Notes: generated by a model not told the origin, from the sequence alone. DNA of 39,755 bases from Dethiobacter sp. (GCA_018333395.1 JAGXSQ010000157.1:1-39755); one strand, 5' to 3'. Shown: positions 1 through 9,449, counted from the first letter of the stretch. Translations and numbers: made by a program.

Positions 1-14
1 AGTGAGGCGCCGCA

Positions 15-34
15 GGCGTACCGCAACGTACGCC
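15..34. repeat. 7-bp inverted repeat downstream of argF
   Basis: GGCGTAC (15-21) and GTACGCC (28-34) form a perfect 7-bp inverted repeat with a 6-nt loop. It sits in a GC-rich stretch (1-85) after the argF stop. GGCGCCGC also occurs twice nearby, around 6-13 and 64-71. No T-run follows on either strand, so this is not a convincing intrinsic terminator. It may be part of a dispersed extragenic repeat or the edge of an untranslated region. No gene is supported in 1-85. Confidence 0.45.
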
Positions 35-85
35 GAGAAGCCGAATGAACCGAGAACAAAGTATGGCGCCGCTTACCGCCCCCAC

Positions 86-1015
86 TTAAAGGAGTTTGGC
101 CAATATAGCCTTTTGCACATGCAACCTATTCTCCGCCTGCTCAAACACTGCCGACTGCGGCCCCTCAAGCACTTCTTCCGTAATTTCCTCGCCGCGGTGA
201 GCCGGTAGGCAGTGCAGCACTAGCGCCTCCGATGCCGCCTGCGCCAGCAGATTACTGTTCAGCTGGTAAGGTTGAAAGACGCCGGCGCGAGCCAAAGATT
301 CCGCTTCCTGCCCCATGCTGGCCCAGACATCGGTGTAGACTACCTGCGACCCAAGGACAGCCAAAGTAGGGTCGTTGGTCACAAGCAGACTTACACCTTC
401 ACGGACTGCGTTAATCCTCGCGGCATCAACAATTTCCGGTCTTGGCTCGTACCCCGGCGGTGTAGCCACCGCCACGTGCAAACCAAGCTTTGTAGCTGCC
501 AGCATCAGTGCCTGCGCCACGTTGTTGCCATCACCAACATAGGCGAGTTGCAGCCCCTCCAGGCGTCCATAGTGTTCCATAATCGTCAGCAGGTCAGCCA
601 TGGCTTGGCACGGGTGCAGCAAGTCGGTCAAACCGTTGATGACCGGAACACTGGCAAAAGCTGCCAGTTCTTCCGCCTCGCCGTGCGCAAAAGTACGGAT
701 CATGAGGCCGTCTAGGTAGCGGGAAAGCGTCCTAGCTGTGTCCCTGACCGGCTCGCCACGGCCGATTTGCAAGTCTTGGGCGCTTAAAAAAAGCGCCTGC
801 CCGCCAAGCTGCCACATGGCCACCTCAAAAGAGACGCGGGTGCGGGTGGACGGTTTTTGGAAAATCATTCCCAGCGACCGGCCACGCAGAAGATGGTGTT
901 CCTTGCCTTCTTTGAGTTCCCGTTTCAGCCGGACAGCCTCCTGCAAAAGCTCCCGCAGTTCCTCTTTATTAAAGTCGTTAACAGACAGAAAATCACGGCC
1001 ACGCATCTTTTCCAT
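86..1015 (-). CDS. argF: Ornithine carbamoyltransferase ArgF
   Basis: Cytosolic enzyme that joins carbamoyl phosphate and ornithine to give citrulline in arginine biosynthesis. The carbamoyl-phosphate motif STRTR lies at about residues 56-60, HPCQ at about 134-137, and the ornithine-binding HCLPAHRG motif near the C-terminus. At about 309 aa it is normal length for the family. The start chosen is the ATG at 1015, preceded by GAGG with 6-nt spacing; an in-frame ATG at 1027 has a weaker site. It is the last gene of argCJBDF, 37 bp after argD. argG and argH are not in the window and may lie to the left. The HCLP motif and the arg neighbours argue for ornithine rather than aspartate as substrate. 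Confidence 0.95.
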   Translation of the reverse strand: MEKMRGRDFLSVNDFNKEELRELLQEAVRLKRELKEGKEHHLLRGRSLGMIFQKPSTRTRVSFEVAMWQLGGQALFLSAQDLQIGRGEPVRDTARTLSRYLDGLMIRTFAHGEAEELAAFASVPVINGLTDLLHPCQAMADLLTIMEHYGRLEGLQLAYVGDGNNVAQALMLAATKLGLHVAVATPPGYEPRPEIVDAARINAVREGVSLLVTNDPTLAVLGSQVVYTDVWASMGQEAESLARAGVFQPYQLNSNLLAQAASEALVLHCLPAHRGEEITEEVLEGPQSAVFEQAENRLHVQKAILAKLL

Positions 1016-1052
1016 GATCATCCTCATCTCTTATTTGTCCAAACAATAAGTC

Positions 1053-2279
1053 TCAACCCTCAATATTCTCCCCCGCGTCCAGTTTTTCCTGCTGCAGCAC
1101 TATTTGCAGCGCCTGCCCAAGCAAGGTGATTGCCGCATCCAGGTGTTCCTCCCCGACAATCAGGGGAGGTAGAAAACGGAGGACCTTGCCGCCAATACAG
1201 TTGATAAGCAAGCCTCTCTCCTGACAGTAGCGAGCGACCGCATTACCGTCCCCGTCCAACTCTAGGCCTACCATCAGTCCCAGGCCGCGCACCTCGCTCA
1301 CAGTCGAGAACTTTAGCTGGCGTAGCTCTGACTGCAGGTAGTCGCCCAAGGTCCGCACCCGCTCTAGGAAACCGCTCTCTAGGATAGTGTTCAGCACGGC
1401 GCAGGCCGCCGCACATGCCACCGGATTACCCCCAAAAGTGGAAGCATGGTCTCCGGGAACAAAAACATCCGCCGCCTCCCCTCTGACACACAACGCGCCG
1501 ATAGGCAGTCCACCTCCCAGAGCTTTGGCCAGTGTAAAAGCATCTGGCTCCACACCATAATGCTCATAGGCAAAAAGTCGGCCTGTCCGTCCGATGCCGC
1601 ACTGTACCTCGTCGAAAATTAAAAGCAGGTTATGTTCGTCACAAAGCCGGCGCAGTCCCACCAGAAATTCCACCGTCGTCGGGTAAACGCCGCCCTCTCC
1701 TTGAAGAGGCTCTATCAGGATAGCACATGTCTGCTCGTTCACCAAGGAGGCAAAAGAGTCTAGGTCATTAAAGCGGCCGTACCGGAAACCGCTGACAAGC
1801 GGCTCAAAACCGCGATGATACTTAGGCTGTCCTGTAGCCGTGACGGCCGCCAGTGTCCGCCCGTGAAACGAGCGCTCCGCAGTGATAATCTCAAAGGCGC
1901 CTGCACCACGTTTGTGCTTGCCATACTTGCGAGCCAGCTTAAAAGCCGCCTCGTTAGCCTCAGCACCACTGTTACAAAAAAAGATTTTTTCTGCCACAGA
2001 ATGTTTAACAAGCAACTCCGCTAGGCGTACCTGAGGTTCGGTGTAGTAAAGATTTGATGTATGGAGCAGTTTTTCCGCTTGACGACAGATGGCCTCCACC
2101 ACCGCCGGGTGGCAGTGGCCTAGGTTATTCACCGCCAGGCCCGACACAAAATCAAGGTAGCGGTTGCCGGACTCGTCCCAGACATAGACGCCTTCTCCCC
2201 GCTTAATCAGCACAGTAGTCTCCGGCTGCCGGTTGTAAGTGTTGATGAGCAGTTTCTTCTCCAGCGTTTTAATCTCCAT
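1053..2279 (-). CDS. argD: Acetylornithine aminotransferase ArgD
   Basis: PLP-dependent class III aminotransferase that converts N-acetylglutamate semialdehyde to N-acetylornithine with glutamate as donor. Seen in the sequence: the NSGAEANEAA cofactor-phosphate motif near residue 105, the FDEVQCGIGRTG motif, and the PLP lysine in TLAKALGGGLPIGA near residue 250. At 408 aa it has the usual length. It lies 12 bp downstream of argB and is followed closely by argF, so it is co-transcribed. ArgD enzymes often also act on succinyl-diaminopimelate in lysine synthesis, which sequence alone cannot settle. The operon context supports arginine as the main role. Confidence 0.95.
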   Translation of the reverse strand: MEIKTLEKKLLINTYNRQPETTVLIKRGEGVYVWDESGNRYLDFVSGLAVNNLGHCHPAVVEAICRQAEKLLHTSNLYYTEPQVRLAELLVKHSVAEKIFFCNSGAEANEAAFKLARKYGKHKRGAGAFEIITAERSFHGRTLAAVTATGQPKYHRGFEPLVSGFRYGRFNDLDSFASLVNEQTCAILIEPLQGEGGVYPTTVEFLVGLRRLCDEHNLLLIFDEVQCGIGRTGRLFAYEHYGVEPDAFTLAKALGGGLPIGALCVRGEAADVFVPGDHASTFGGNPVACAAACAVLNTILESGFLERVRTLGDYLQSELRQLKFSTVSEVRGLGLMVGLELDGDGNAVARYCQERGLLINCIGGKVLRFLPPLIVGEEHLDAAITLLGQALQIVLQQEKLDAGENIEG

Positions 2280-2291
2280 GTCTTTGCCTCC

Positions 2292-3185
2292 TTAAGCAGT
2301 GACCATGGTCCCGATACCATGGTCCGTGAAAATTTCCAGCAGTAGCGCGTGGGGCAGGCGGCCATCGATGATATGGGTGCGTCGGACTCCTTGGTTCACC
2401 GCCATCAGGCACGCTTCTACCTTAGGGATCATCCCCTTATTTATTTTCCCTTCGCCAATCATGGTCAGCGCCTGCTCTTTGGGCAAGCTGGAAATGAGGG
2501 AGGCCGGATTGGCGGGATCTGCAAAAATTCCTTCCACATCGGTTAAGAGAATCAGTTTCTCGGCCGACAGCGCCGCCGCCAGCTCGCCGGCCACATGGTC
2601 GGCGTTGATGTTTAAGCTTTCGCCCTCCTGACCGACAGCAACAGAGGAAATGACCGGAATGTAGCCCTGACTGCTAAGCGTCTGCAGTACACCCGGGTTC
2701 ACCTGCACAATATCGCCCACATACCCCAGGTCTACTACCAAGTCGCTGCCGTTAACCTTCTCCGGAGGCCGGCGTTTGGCCACAAGTAAGTTGGCATCTT
2801 TGCCGGAGAGCCCTACCGCCTTACCGCCATGGCCGTTAACGAGACCAACAATCTCTTTGTTCACCTTACCCACCAACACCATCTCCACTATTTCCATCGT
2901 CTCGGCATCAGTGACACGCAGGCCGTTGGCAAATACAGCGCCTTTGCCAAGACGCTCCAGCATCCTAGTCACCTCAGCACCGCCGCCGTGAACCAAGATG
3001 GGGTTGATGCCGATATATTTGAGCAGGATGATGTCCATAATGACAGACTTCTTAAAGTCATCGGAAACCATCGCTTGGCCGCCGTATTTGATAACGAAAG
3101 ACTTGTCGGCAAAATTCCTCAGGTAAGGAAGCGCCTCCATCAGCACCTCCGCCTTAGCAATCAGCTCTTTTACTTCTTTGGTCAT
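2292..3185 (-). CDS. argB: N-acetylglutamate kinase ArgB
   Basis: Amino-acid kinase family enzyme that phosphorylates N-acetylglutamate, the second step of arginine synthesis. The nucleotide-binding VIKYGG motif is near residue 35, LVHGGG near residue 65, and there are C-terminal kinase segments. The N-terminal helix before VIKYGG (VLMEALPYL) resembles that of arginine-inhibited, hexameric kinases, so feedback inhibition by arginine is inferred. The start chosen is the ATG at 3185, with GAGGGG upstream; a TTG six bases earlier sits too close to that site. About 297 aa. A 115-bp gap separates it from argJ; the gap holds only an imperfect hairpin (about 3244-3277). Confidence 0.95.
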   Translation of the reverse strand: MTKEVKELIAKAEVLMEALPYLRNFADKSFVIKYGGQAMVSDDFKKSVIMDIILLKYIGINPILVHGGGAEVTRMLERLGKGAVFANGLRVTDAETMEIVEMVLVGKVNKEIVGLVNGHGGKAVGLSGKDANLLVAKRRPPEKVNGSDLVVDLGYVGDIVQVNPGVLQTLSSQGYIPVISSVAVGQEGESLNINADHVAGELAAALSAEKLILLTDVEGIFADPANPASLISSLPKEQALTMIGEGKINKGMIPKVEACLMAVNQGVRRTHIIDGRLPHALLLEIFTDHGIGTMVTA

Positions 3186-3300
3186 CCCCAATATCCCCTC
3201 TTTTCATCTTTACTTGGCTAACTCTTAGTTTTTAAATCCGTAACCCGCACTTCGGCCGCTTGTTCAAGAAGCGCGGGAGGCTTTGCAAAAATCCCCTCCA

Positions 3301-4506
3301 CTAGCTGCGGTAACTGGCATTGATACTCACATAATCATGGCTCAAATCTGTACCCCAGGCAGTGACTGTTTCCCCGCCCATTTTTAAGTCCACCGTCAGT
3401 TTAATATCCTTATTTTTAAGAATTTCTTTGGCACGCGCCTCGTCAAAGCGTAAGCCCTGCCCGGCACGAGCCACCTGTAGCTCACCAAGGAAGACATCCA
3501 CGCGCTCGGGGTAAAATTCGATGTCCGTCTGACCCATAGCGGAAAGGATGCGTCCCCAGTTCGCATCGGCGCCAAAGAAAGCCGTCTTGACCAGCGTCGA
3601 GTTCAAAATCCCCATCGCCATAACTTTGCCGGCGGCATAAGAAGGTGCTCGTTTAACCGTCAATTCAATAAATTTGGTGGCACCTTCACCATCGCGAACT
3701 ATTTTTTGCGCCAGCTCCGTATTCACCCGCTGCAGCAGAGCCAGAAAGCGATGATAGTCTTCACTCTCCGTAATAATAGTCTGATTGCCAGCCGCACCGT
3801 TCGCCAGCGCTACCGCCATATCGTTAGTGCTGGTGTTGCCGTCCACAGTGATCAGGTTGTAGGAACGGTTCACGGTGTACCTGAGCGCCTTGGCCAGCAG
3901 TTCCGGCGCAATGGCTGCGTCGGTAGTAATGAAGGCCAGCATAGTGGCCATGTTGGGGTAAATCATCCCTGAACCCTTGGCCATTCCGCCCACCGTCACC
4001 GACTGGCCCCCGATTACCAGGCGGAACGCACACTCTTTAAGAGCTAGGTCAGTAGTCATAATGGCCTCGGCTGCCTCACGGCCGCCGTCCCTAGACAGTT
4101 GGCCGGCAATCTCCGGGATGCCTTTTTCCAGCACCTCCATGGGCAGATACTCGCCGATAACGCCGGTGGAGGCCACCACTATCTCTTTTGCGGCAATACC
4201 AAGCGCCTTGGCCGCCAGCTCTGTCATGCGCCGCGCATCGTGCAGCCCCTGTTCACCAGTACAGGCGTTGGCGCTGCCGCTGTTGCAGAGTATGGCCCGG
4301 GCCAAACCGCCCACCAAATGCTCGCGGCTGACAATCACCGGCGCCGCCTGGACACGGTTTTGCGTATAAACGCCGGCCGCTGCAGAGGGCGTCTCGGAGA
4401 AGACGAGCGCCAGATCTCTTTTGTTCTTCTTAATCCCGCAATGAGTTCCTGCAGCCAGAAACCCTTGCGCCGCTGTGATGCCGCCCTCTACTTTGTGAAA
4501 TTTCAT
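3301..4506 (-). CDS. argJ: Bifunctional glutamate/ornithine acetyltransferase ArgJ
   Basis: Transfers the acetyl group from N-acetylornithine to glutamate, recycling acetyl in the cyclic arginine pathway. Many ArgJ proteins also make N-acetylglutamate from acetyl-CoA. The self-cleavage site is visible as KGSGM..PNMATML, with cleavage expected between A187 and T188, the Thr becoming the nucleophile of the beta chain. 401 aa, full length. No argA or argE is present in the cluster, in line with ArgJ supplying both activities. It begins 13 bp after argC. Whether this enzyme is mono- or bifunctional cannot be read directly. Confidence 0.95.
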   Translation of the reverse strand: MKFHKVEGGITAAQGFLAAGTHCGIKKNKRDLALVFSETPSAAAGVYTQNRVQAAPVIVSREHLVGGLARAILCNSGSANACTGEQGLHDARRMTELAAKALGIAAKEIVVASTGVIGEYLPMEVLEKGIPEIAGQLSRDGGREAAEAIMTTDLALKECAFRLVIGGQSVTVGGMAKGSGMIYPNMATMLAFITTDAAIAPELLAKALRYTVNRSYNLITVDGNTSTNDMAVALANGAAGNQTIITESEDYHRFLALLQRVNTELAQKIVRDGEGATKFIELTVKRAPSYAAGKVMAMGILNSTLVKTAFFGADANWGRILSAMGQTDIEFYPERVDVFLGELQVARAGQGLRFDEARAKEILKNKDIKLTVDLKMGGETVTAWGTDLSHDYVSINASYRS

Positions 4507-4519
4507 CCCGCGTCCCTCC

Positions 4520-5542
4520 TCATTTCAGACCGGTCTCTTCCGGCCACCCACGCATAATATTCATGTTTTGCACCGCCTGTCCGGCCGCCCCCTTAACCAG
4601 GTTGTCGATGGCCGAGATAACAATCAGCCGTCCCGTCCGGCGGTCAAGACGGAAAGAGATATCACAAAAGTTGCTGCCACTGACAAACTTGGTTTCCGGC
4701 AGCTCAGGCGGATGCAGCAACCGAATAAACGGTTCATCCCCATAATATTTCTCATAGATAGCCCACACTTCCCGCTCTCCTACGCCGGAGGCGGCACGCA
4801 GGTAGATGGTTGACAGTATTCCGCGTACCATAGGCACTAGGTGGGCAGTAAAGGTAACAGTCAGCGAACGGCCGGACATACGGGTCAGTTCCTGCTCTAT
4901 TTCCGGAGTGTGTTGATGTTCAGCCACTTTATAGGCTTTAAAATTTTCCGTACACTCAGGAAAATGGAAAGGCAGCTTGGGTGCGCGCCCCGCGCCGGAA
5001 ACTCCGGACTTGGCATCGATAATAATTTCATCCGGGTCAATGACACCCTCCCGCAACAGCGGGCCAAGCGGCAATAAGACACTAGTAGGGTAACAGCCCG
5101 GGTTGGCTAAAAGTTGCGCCTCTTGGATGATCTCACGCTGGTACTCAGGCAAGCCGTAGACGCTCCTGGCCAGCAACTCCTGGCAACTGTGGGCATAGCC
5201 GTACCACTGCGGGTAAAGGGTCTCGTCTTTCAGCCGAAAATCGCCGCTTAAGTCCACTACCGGTTTGCCCATCGCCAAGAGTTTCGGCACCATCTCCATG
5301 GACAAGCCGTGCGGCAAGGCGCTGAAAATAAAATCACACGCGGCCAGCGCCTCCATCTCATAAAGCTTAGCCAGCGGCAGCTCCACAAGCGAACGGAATT
5401 GCGGATAAACCTGCGCAAAGCGCTGACCGGCGAAACTTTCCGAAGTGAGGCAGCAAAGCCGTACCCTGGGGTGACGGGCTAGGATTTGTACCAACTCGCG
5501 GCCAGTATACCCCGTAGCGCCAACTACAGCCACTTTTAACAT
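4520..5542 (-). CDS. argC: N-acetyl-gamma-glutamyl-phosphate reductase ArgC
   Basis: NADPH-dependent reductase of the third arginine step. The Rossmann motif GATGYTG is at residues 8-14 and the catalytic Cys is C150 in NPGCYPT. 340 aa, type 1 ArgC length. AAGGTG stands 8 nt before the ATG. It is the first gene of the operon and directly follows the T-box leader, so transcription of the whole set should depend on tRNA-Arg charging. Confidence 0.95.
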   Translation of the reverse strand: MLKVAVVGATGYTGRELVQILARHPRVRLCCLTSESFAGQRFAQVYPQFRSLVELPLAKLYEMEALAACDFIFSALPHGLSMEMVPKLLAMGKPVVDLSGDFRLKDETLYPQWYGYAHSCQELLARSVYGLPEYQREIIQEAQLLANPGCYPTSVLLPLGPLLREGVIDPDEIIIDAKSGVSGAGRAPKLPFHFPECTENFKAYKVAEHQHTPEIEQELTRMSGRSLTVTFTAHLVPMVRGILSTIYLRAASGVGEREVWAIYEKYYGDEPFIRLLHPPELPETKFVSGSNFCDISFRLDRRTGRLIVISAIDNLVKGAAGQAVQNMNIMRGWPEETGLK

Positions 5543-5572
5543 TTTACCAACACCTTCCCCACTTTAATAAAA

Positions 5573-5608
5573 TAAAAAACCTCTGTCCTGAAAGAAAAGG
5601 ACGAGAGG
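5573..5608 (-). terminator. T-box intrinsic terminator of the arg leader
   Basis: On the minus strand a hairpin with CCTCT and GTCCT arms pairs with AGGAC and AGAGG (5580-5608), followed by a TTTTTT run (5574-5579). It overlaps the T-box antiterminator just upstream, the arrangement expected of a T-box terminator/antiterminator switch. Confidence 0.85.
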
Positions 5609-5843
5609 TATCTCGCGGTACCACCTTTATTGGCCAAAGGCCCACTTAGCCCGTGCACGCACGGCTTGCTGTAACGGGCTCTCCCCGGCGCAACCTACTT
5701 GGCACTGGCCGTTTGGCGCGCGGCTCCGGAGTGCGCTTCACTTTACCTTCCGTACCAGGCTCCCACCATTCCCAGCTCGCTTGCCTTCCGGTAAAACTAC
5801 TCTCCCCATCATCACCCTGGCAATTTAAAATAAACAGAACACA
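5573..5843 (-). promoter_or_regulatory. T-box riboswitch leader, predicted Arg (CGC specifier)
   Basis: The minus-strand leader of argC contains the canonical T-box core AAAGGTGGTACCGCG (5614-5628), which pairs with the 3' end of uncharged tRNA. Further upstream are a GGGGAGAGTAG stem I start (around 5795-5806) and a specifier-loop-like stretch GTGAAGCGCACTCC. In that stretch the triplet before the conserved A is CGC (5733-5735), an Arg codon, matching the downstream arginine genes. Uncharged tRNA-Arg would stabilise the antiterminator and switch the operon on. The core is certain; the specifier assignment is inferred from position and agreement with gene function. Confidence 0.88.
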
Positions 5844-5848
5844 CCTGT

Positions 5849-5877
5849 ATCCTAACATCGCCCGGACCAAAAGTCAA
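5849..5877 (-). promoter_or_regulatory. Sigma-A promoter of the arg operon
   Basis: Minus-strand TTGACT (-35, 5872-5877) and TAGGAT (-10, 5849-5854) are separated by exactly 17 nt. Transcription would start just before the T-box stem I. It lies between the yhaN stop and the leader. Confidence 0.7.
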
Positions 5878-5942
5878 GCGTTCTGTAACGCTCTAAAGCG
5901 GTGTTCATCAAAAGCGCCGCCGACCTTTACAGCTAGGTCTGC

Positions 5943-8900
5943 TTATCTTTCTAAACAGTGTTCAGTAAGCAGATGGGCTGGAATAACATCCCTCGCCAAG
6001 TTTAGTAAGCTGTTATGGTGTGTAAAGAATAGTATCTGGGTTTTCTCTGCCAGCTTGGCAAGAATACGCAGCGTTTTGGCCGCTCTCTGATCATCAAAGT
6101 TAACCAGCAGGTCATCAAGTATGAGTGGTACCGGCTCGTGGGATTCCAAGTATCTCTCGATACTAGCCAAACGAAGAGCCAAATAGAGTTGGTCGCGGGT
6201 GCCGTCACTCATCCCCTCAACCCTGACAGTTTCGCCGGTCGGCCTCACTCCTAACAATATGGCATTGTCGCTGTCATCAAAATCTACCTTTAGTGCGGCA
6301 AAGGAGCTTAGCGTTAATTCGGCAAATATTTCGCTGGAGCGTCTTATGACAGGATTCTGATTTTCATCCCTGTAACGGTCAATCGCCCTCTGAAGGACAA
6401 TGGCGGCCAGACGCAGTTGGAGGTATTGTTCTGTTAGTGGCCGCAAATCCGCGATTATACTTTGCGCCTCTTCGGCGGCTTCTAAGGCGCTGGCTCTAGT
6501 CCCCTTTAACAATTCCTCGTATGTTTGTCTAGTCACACCAAACCGTTGCTCCAGCAGGGAGCGCTTTTCGTCTAACGCTTCCAATTCTCTTTCCACATCC
6601 ACAATGATTCCCGCGATCATATCACCATCTACCCCGTCGGCTTCCGTCAAAATCTCTTCCAGCGAATGCCCTGAACCTAGATGCCACAGTTGTTCATCCA
6701 GATGCCGGAGATTATTGTTAATCTCCACCAACCGCCGAGATTGACTCTCAACATGTTCCAACTCTGACAATTCTTTGCCGCCAGCGCGCGCTCTTAAAGT
6801 ATTAAGTCCGCGACACACTTCGCTAATACGCTTTTCAATTTCTTCTGAGGCGGTTCTGGCTTTCTTCATCTGGTTATGCAATTCTGTTAGTGTTGTGGCG
6901 TCAAGTTTCGCTTGGTCCACCTTAGCTTTTAGGCGGGAAACAGCTATCTCAGCAGGCATATCGCTAAACTCTTGAGCAAGTGTTTCTAACAGGGATGCTG
7001 CCTTACACACAAAATCTGCAGTATAACCCTTTTTCTTTTCCAGCTCATGTTTCCTTATGTTGGCAGTATCGATTTTTTGGAAAAGTTCTTCAAGTTTGTC
7101 TAAGAGAGCACTGGCTACCTCCGGCGTAGTGTCCGCAGAAAGAGCTAACTGGCTCATCGCAGCTGACCATTTCTCTCGCCAAACGTGAAGGCTCTTTTCA
7201 ACTTTGCTGTGTTCTTGTTGTGCTTTCTTCAGTTTTGCCTCAAAATCTATCCGTGACTTCTCATAGTTTTCCAGGATCCTTTTGTTCTTCTCGCTGGCTT
7301 CACGTACTTCTTGAGCTCGGCTTACATGACTGGCAAGCGTTTTAGCGGTGTTCGCTTCTCCTAGGTTCAGGAGAGCGATACTAAGCTCACTTATATGTAT
7401 AGCAATCTTATCCTGCAAATTCTTTACTTTGGCCATCGCCTTATGCAGTTCGTTAATTCGACTGACAATATTTTGATAGCGCCCAGACCAAGCCAGCATT
7501 TCGTTTGGAGAAAGAGGCGAAATTTTGGTGCCGTGCCAAGCCTTCACCCAACGATCGTTTAAAGCACTGCTTTTACCTTCAAGCTCAATCCTTTTCTTCC
7601 TAAGCTCACTTAGCTCGTTCTCACTTTGAGCAATACTTTCCAGACAGGAGGCTTTTTCAGCTACGCGGTCAGCCTCACTACGCAGAGAGTCAGCGACATT
7701 ATCAGCTTCTGTTACGCTTAATTCGTAGGCCACGCTCAGGATATTTTCAGGGTCAAAGGCTTTCTCTTCTGCAATTTCCGGATCCCCTTCCAACCACGAC
7801 CTGCGGACTAGCTGCCAGCCTTTCTGACGTCTGTTTCTGGCCTCCGACAGATTGTCCTCCGTTGGAAGTTCTCCGGTCAACTCAAGCTTGATAAGCTTCT
7901 TTTCATAAAAAGCAACGCTAGCGCTTTCTTTCCCGATGCTTTCAGCTATTTTCCTGAGCTCTTCTGTCAAGCGCTGGAAATCTTGCTCAAAGAGACGAAT
8001 TGTTTCCGGCAAGGGTAAGGGAAGTACCTCAGCTTCTTCAATTGTTCCCGACCAAAGCCCAAGTGACCCGATTGCTTTCGTGATCTCAACTTTAAGAATT
8101 TCCGAGTCGGTACGGGCTTGAACAAGTTCATTTTCCAAGTCCCCTTGCTTCTGAGCACGCTCTGCAACATTCTTGAGTTCGCTTAGATCATGGATTGTGC
8201 CGATTTTTTCTTTTTCTTCCCGGATCTGAAGCAGAGAAAATCCATATTCGTCGACCCTCGATTCGGCCGCCTCAAGTTTTTCCTCCAGAACTCTACATAC
8301 CGAACCAAGCTCCCTGATTTCTTTTTTTACGCTTAAAGGTATCTTTAGTGCTTCCGCTTCAGACAGTGAGGATAGTGAGGGGTTAATCTCACGCAACAGA
8401 ATTATTGCTCCGCGCTCAAGTTCTTCAACTTCTCCTTGCCTTTCAGGGATTTCCTTAAGATAAGTACGATAGGTGTCTAGGCGTTCCTGCAGATTATTTA
8501 CCTGCTCCGCACTTTCCAGCAGTTCAGTGGGGACAGACATGCCTGCTATTCTTTGCCCGAGCTTTTCGATGTCTCGCGCGACCTTTTCTTTATCAAGCAA
8601 AGATTTATTTTTAGCATCTAGAAATTTCAAGCGCTCGTCTCTAAAGGACGCAGGTAGAATGGGAACTCCCTGGAGTTGTCCGATTTCGTTGAGATACTCT
8701 TTTCTTTTGGCGATAAGGGGCAGCGTCTTCTTTATCCTTTCAAGTTTTGTCTTCTCGCCACGAAGTTTGTTAATTTTTTCCCGTAGTTCCCTGACTTCGC
8801 ATTCGTCCTCTTGGTAGGCCTTTTCTCGCTCTTTCCAGTCTGGCGGACGCAGGGAACCAGCGGTAATTCTTGCCTTCACTTCCTTATACTCGTTAATTTT

Positions 8901-9449
8901 GGCATTAATAAACATTTTCGAGCTTTGAGGTTTGTAAAGTTTACCGGATTCATCCTCAAGTTTGCGGAAGAGATCTCTCAGACCGCTAATACCGCTGGCT
9001 GCTTCGAACAGGCTTTCGCCCACGGCACCTCCGCCTTTGAGGATGTTTTCGCCGCCTTTTCTCAAAGCATGGTGATCCATACCGAACATCATCAGAAACA
9101 GGTTTTTGTCGATATGGCCCAAGACCTGTTGCAACAGTACGTCGTCCTGAGGCTTTCCTTCATGATCCATAAGCGTATTTTTTTTGCCTTTTCTACGCAT
9201 AAGCACAAGCTCTTTGCCGCTTGCATATTTCACACAAGCCTGAATTCGGAGGTTGCTGGTAGCGTGCAGATACGAGTCCTGGCTCTGATTGGGAAACCCG
9301 TAGAGGAAATCTGTTGTAGCACGAAGGATTGTACTTTTGCCGGCCTCGTTGAGACCGAATAAGATATTAAACGGACGCTCCTCCGAAAAATTGATTACAT
9401 AATCTGTGAAGGGACCAAAGGCAGTTAATGAAAGCTTACTAAATATCAC
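5943..9449 (-). CDS. YhaN-like SMC/Rad50-type ATPase (AAA_27)
   Basis: Large ATPase of the SbcC/Rad50 class. The N-terminal half-ATPase has Walker A GLNEAGKST at residues 32-40. A very long charged coiled-coil region spans about 160-1000. The C-terminal half has the signature-like GMSDGTRDQ, the Walker B LILDDLLVNFDD and the switch His in LFFTHH. At 1168 aa it is longer than the roughly 960 aa of B. subtilis YhaN as I recall it. The N-terminus MIFSKLSLTAFGPF is typical of the YhaN family. It overlaps the upstream nuclease gene by 11 bp, so the two should form a nuclease-ATPase complex acting on DNA ends. Alternative name: SbcC-like. Exact substrate unknown. Confidence 0.85.
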   Translation of the reverse strand: MIFSKLSLTAFGPFTDYVINFSEERPFNILFGLNEAGKSTILRATTDFLYGFPNQSQDSYLHATSNLRIQACVKYASGKELVLMRRKGKKNTLMDHEGKPQDDVLLQQVLGHIDKNLFLMMFGMDHHALRKGGENILKGGGAVGESLFEAASGISGLRDLFRKLEDESGKLYKPQSSKMFINAKINEYKEVKARITAGSLRPPDWKEREKAYQEDECEVRELREKINKLRGEKTKLERIKKTLPLIAKRKEYLNEIGQLQGVPILPASFRDERLKFLDAKNKSLLDKEKVARDIEKLGQRIAGMSVPTELLESAEQVNNLQERLDTYRTYLKEIPERQGEVEELERGAIILLREINPSLSSLSEAEALKIPLSVKKEIRELGSVCRVLEEKLEAAESRVDEYGFSLLQIREEKEKIGTIHDLSELKNVAERAQKQGDLENELVQARTDSEILKVEITKAIGSLGLWSGTIEEAEVLPLPLPETIRLFEQDFQRLTEELRKIAESIGKESASVAFYEKKLIKLELTGELPTEDNLSEARNRRQKGWQLVRRSWLEGDPEIAEEKAFDPENILSVAYELSVTEADNVADSLRSEADRVAEKASCLESIAQSENELSELRKKRIELEGKSSALNDRWVKAWHGTKISPLSPNEMLAWSGRYQNIVSRINELHKAMAKVKNLQDKIAIHISELSIALLNLGEANTAKTLASHVSRAQEVREASEKNKRILENYEKSRIDFEAKLKKAQQEHSKVEKSLHVWREKWSAAMSQLALSADTTPEVASALLDKLEELFQKIDTANIRKHELEKKKGYTADFVCKAASLLETLAQEFSDMPAEIAVSRLKAKVDQAKLDATTLTELHNQMKKARTASEEIEKRISEVCRGLNTLRARAGGKELSELEHVESQSRRLVEINNNLRHLDEQLWHLGSGHSLEEILTEADGVDGDMIAGIIVDVERELEALDEKRSLLEQRFGVTRQTYEELLKGTRASALEAAEEAQSIIADLRPLTEQYLQLRLAAIVLQRAIDRYRDENQNPVIRRSSEIFAELTLSSFAALKVDFDDSDNAILLGVRPTGETVRVEGMSDGTRDQLYLALRLASIERYLESHEPVPLILDDLLVNFDDQRAAKTLRILAKLAEKTQILFFTHHNSLLNLARDVIPAHLLTEHCLER

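Noticed and set aside
2..208. Short plus-strand frame at the left edge
   Set aside because: Overlaps the argF C-terminus on the other strand and has no start signal or motif.
5926..5942. GACCT/AGGTC hairpin after yhaN as a terminator
   Set aside because: Only a 5-bp stem and no convincing T-run; not listed as a feature.
8811..9362. 183-codon plus-strand frame opposite yhaN
   Set aside because: Lies fully inside the N-terminal ATPase coding region and has no recognisable motif or ribosome binding site.
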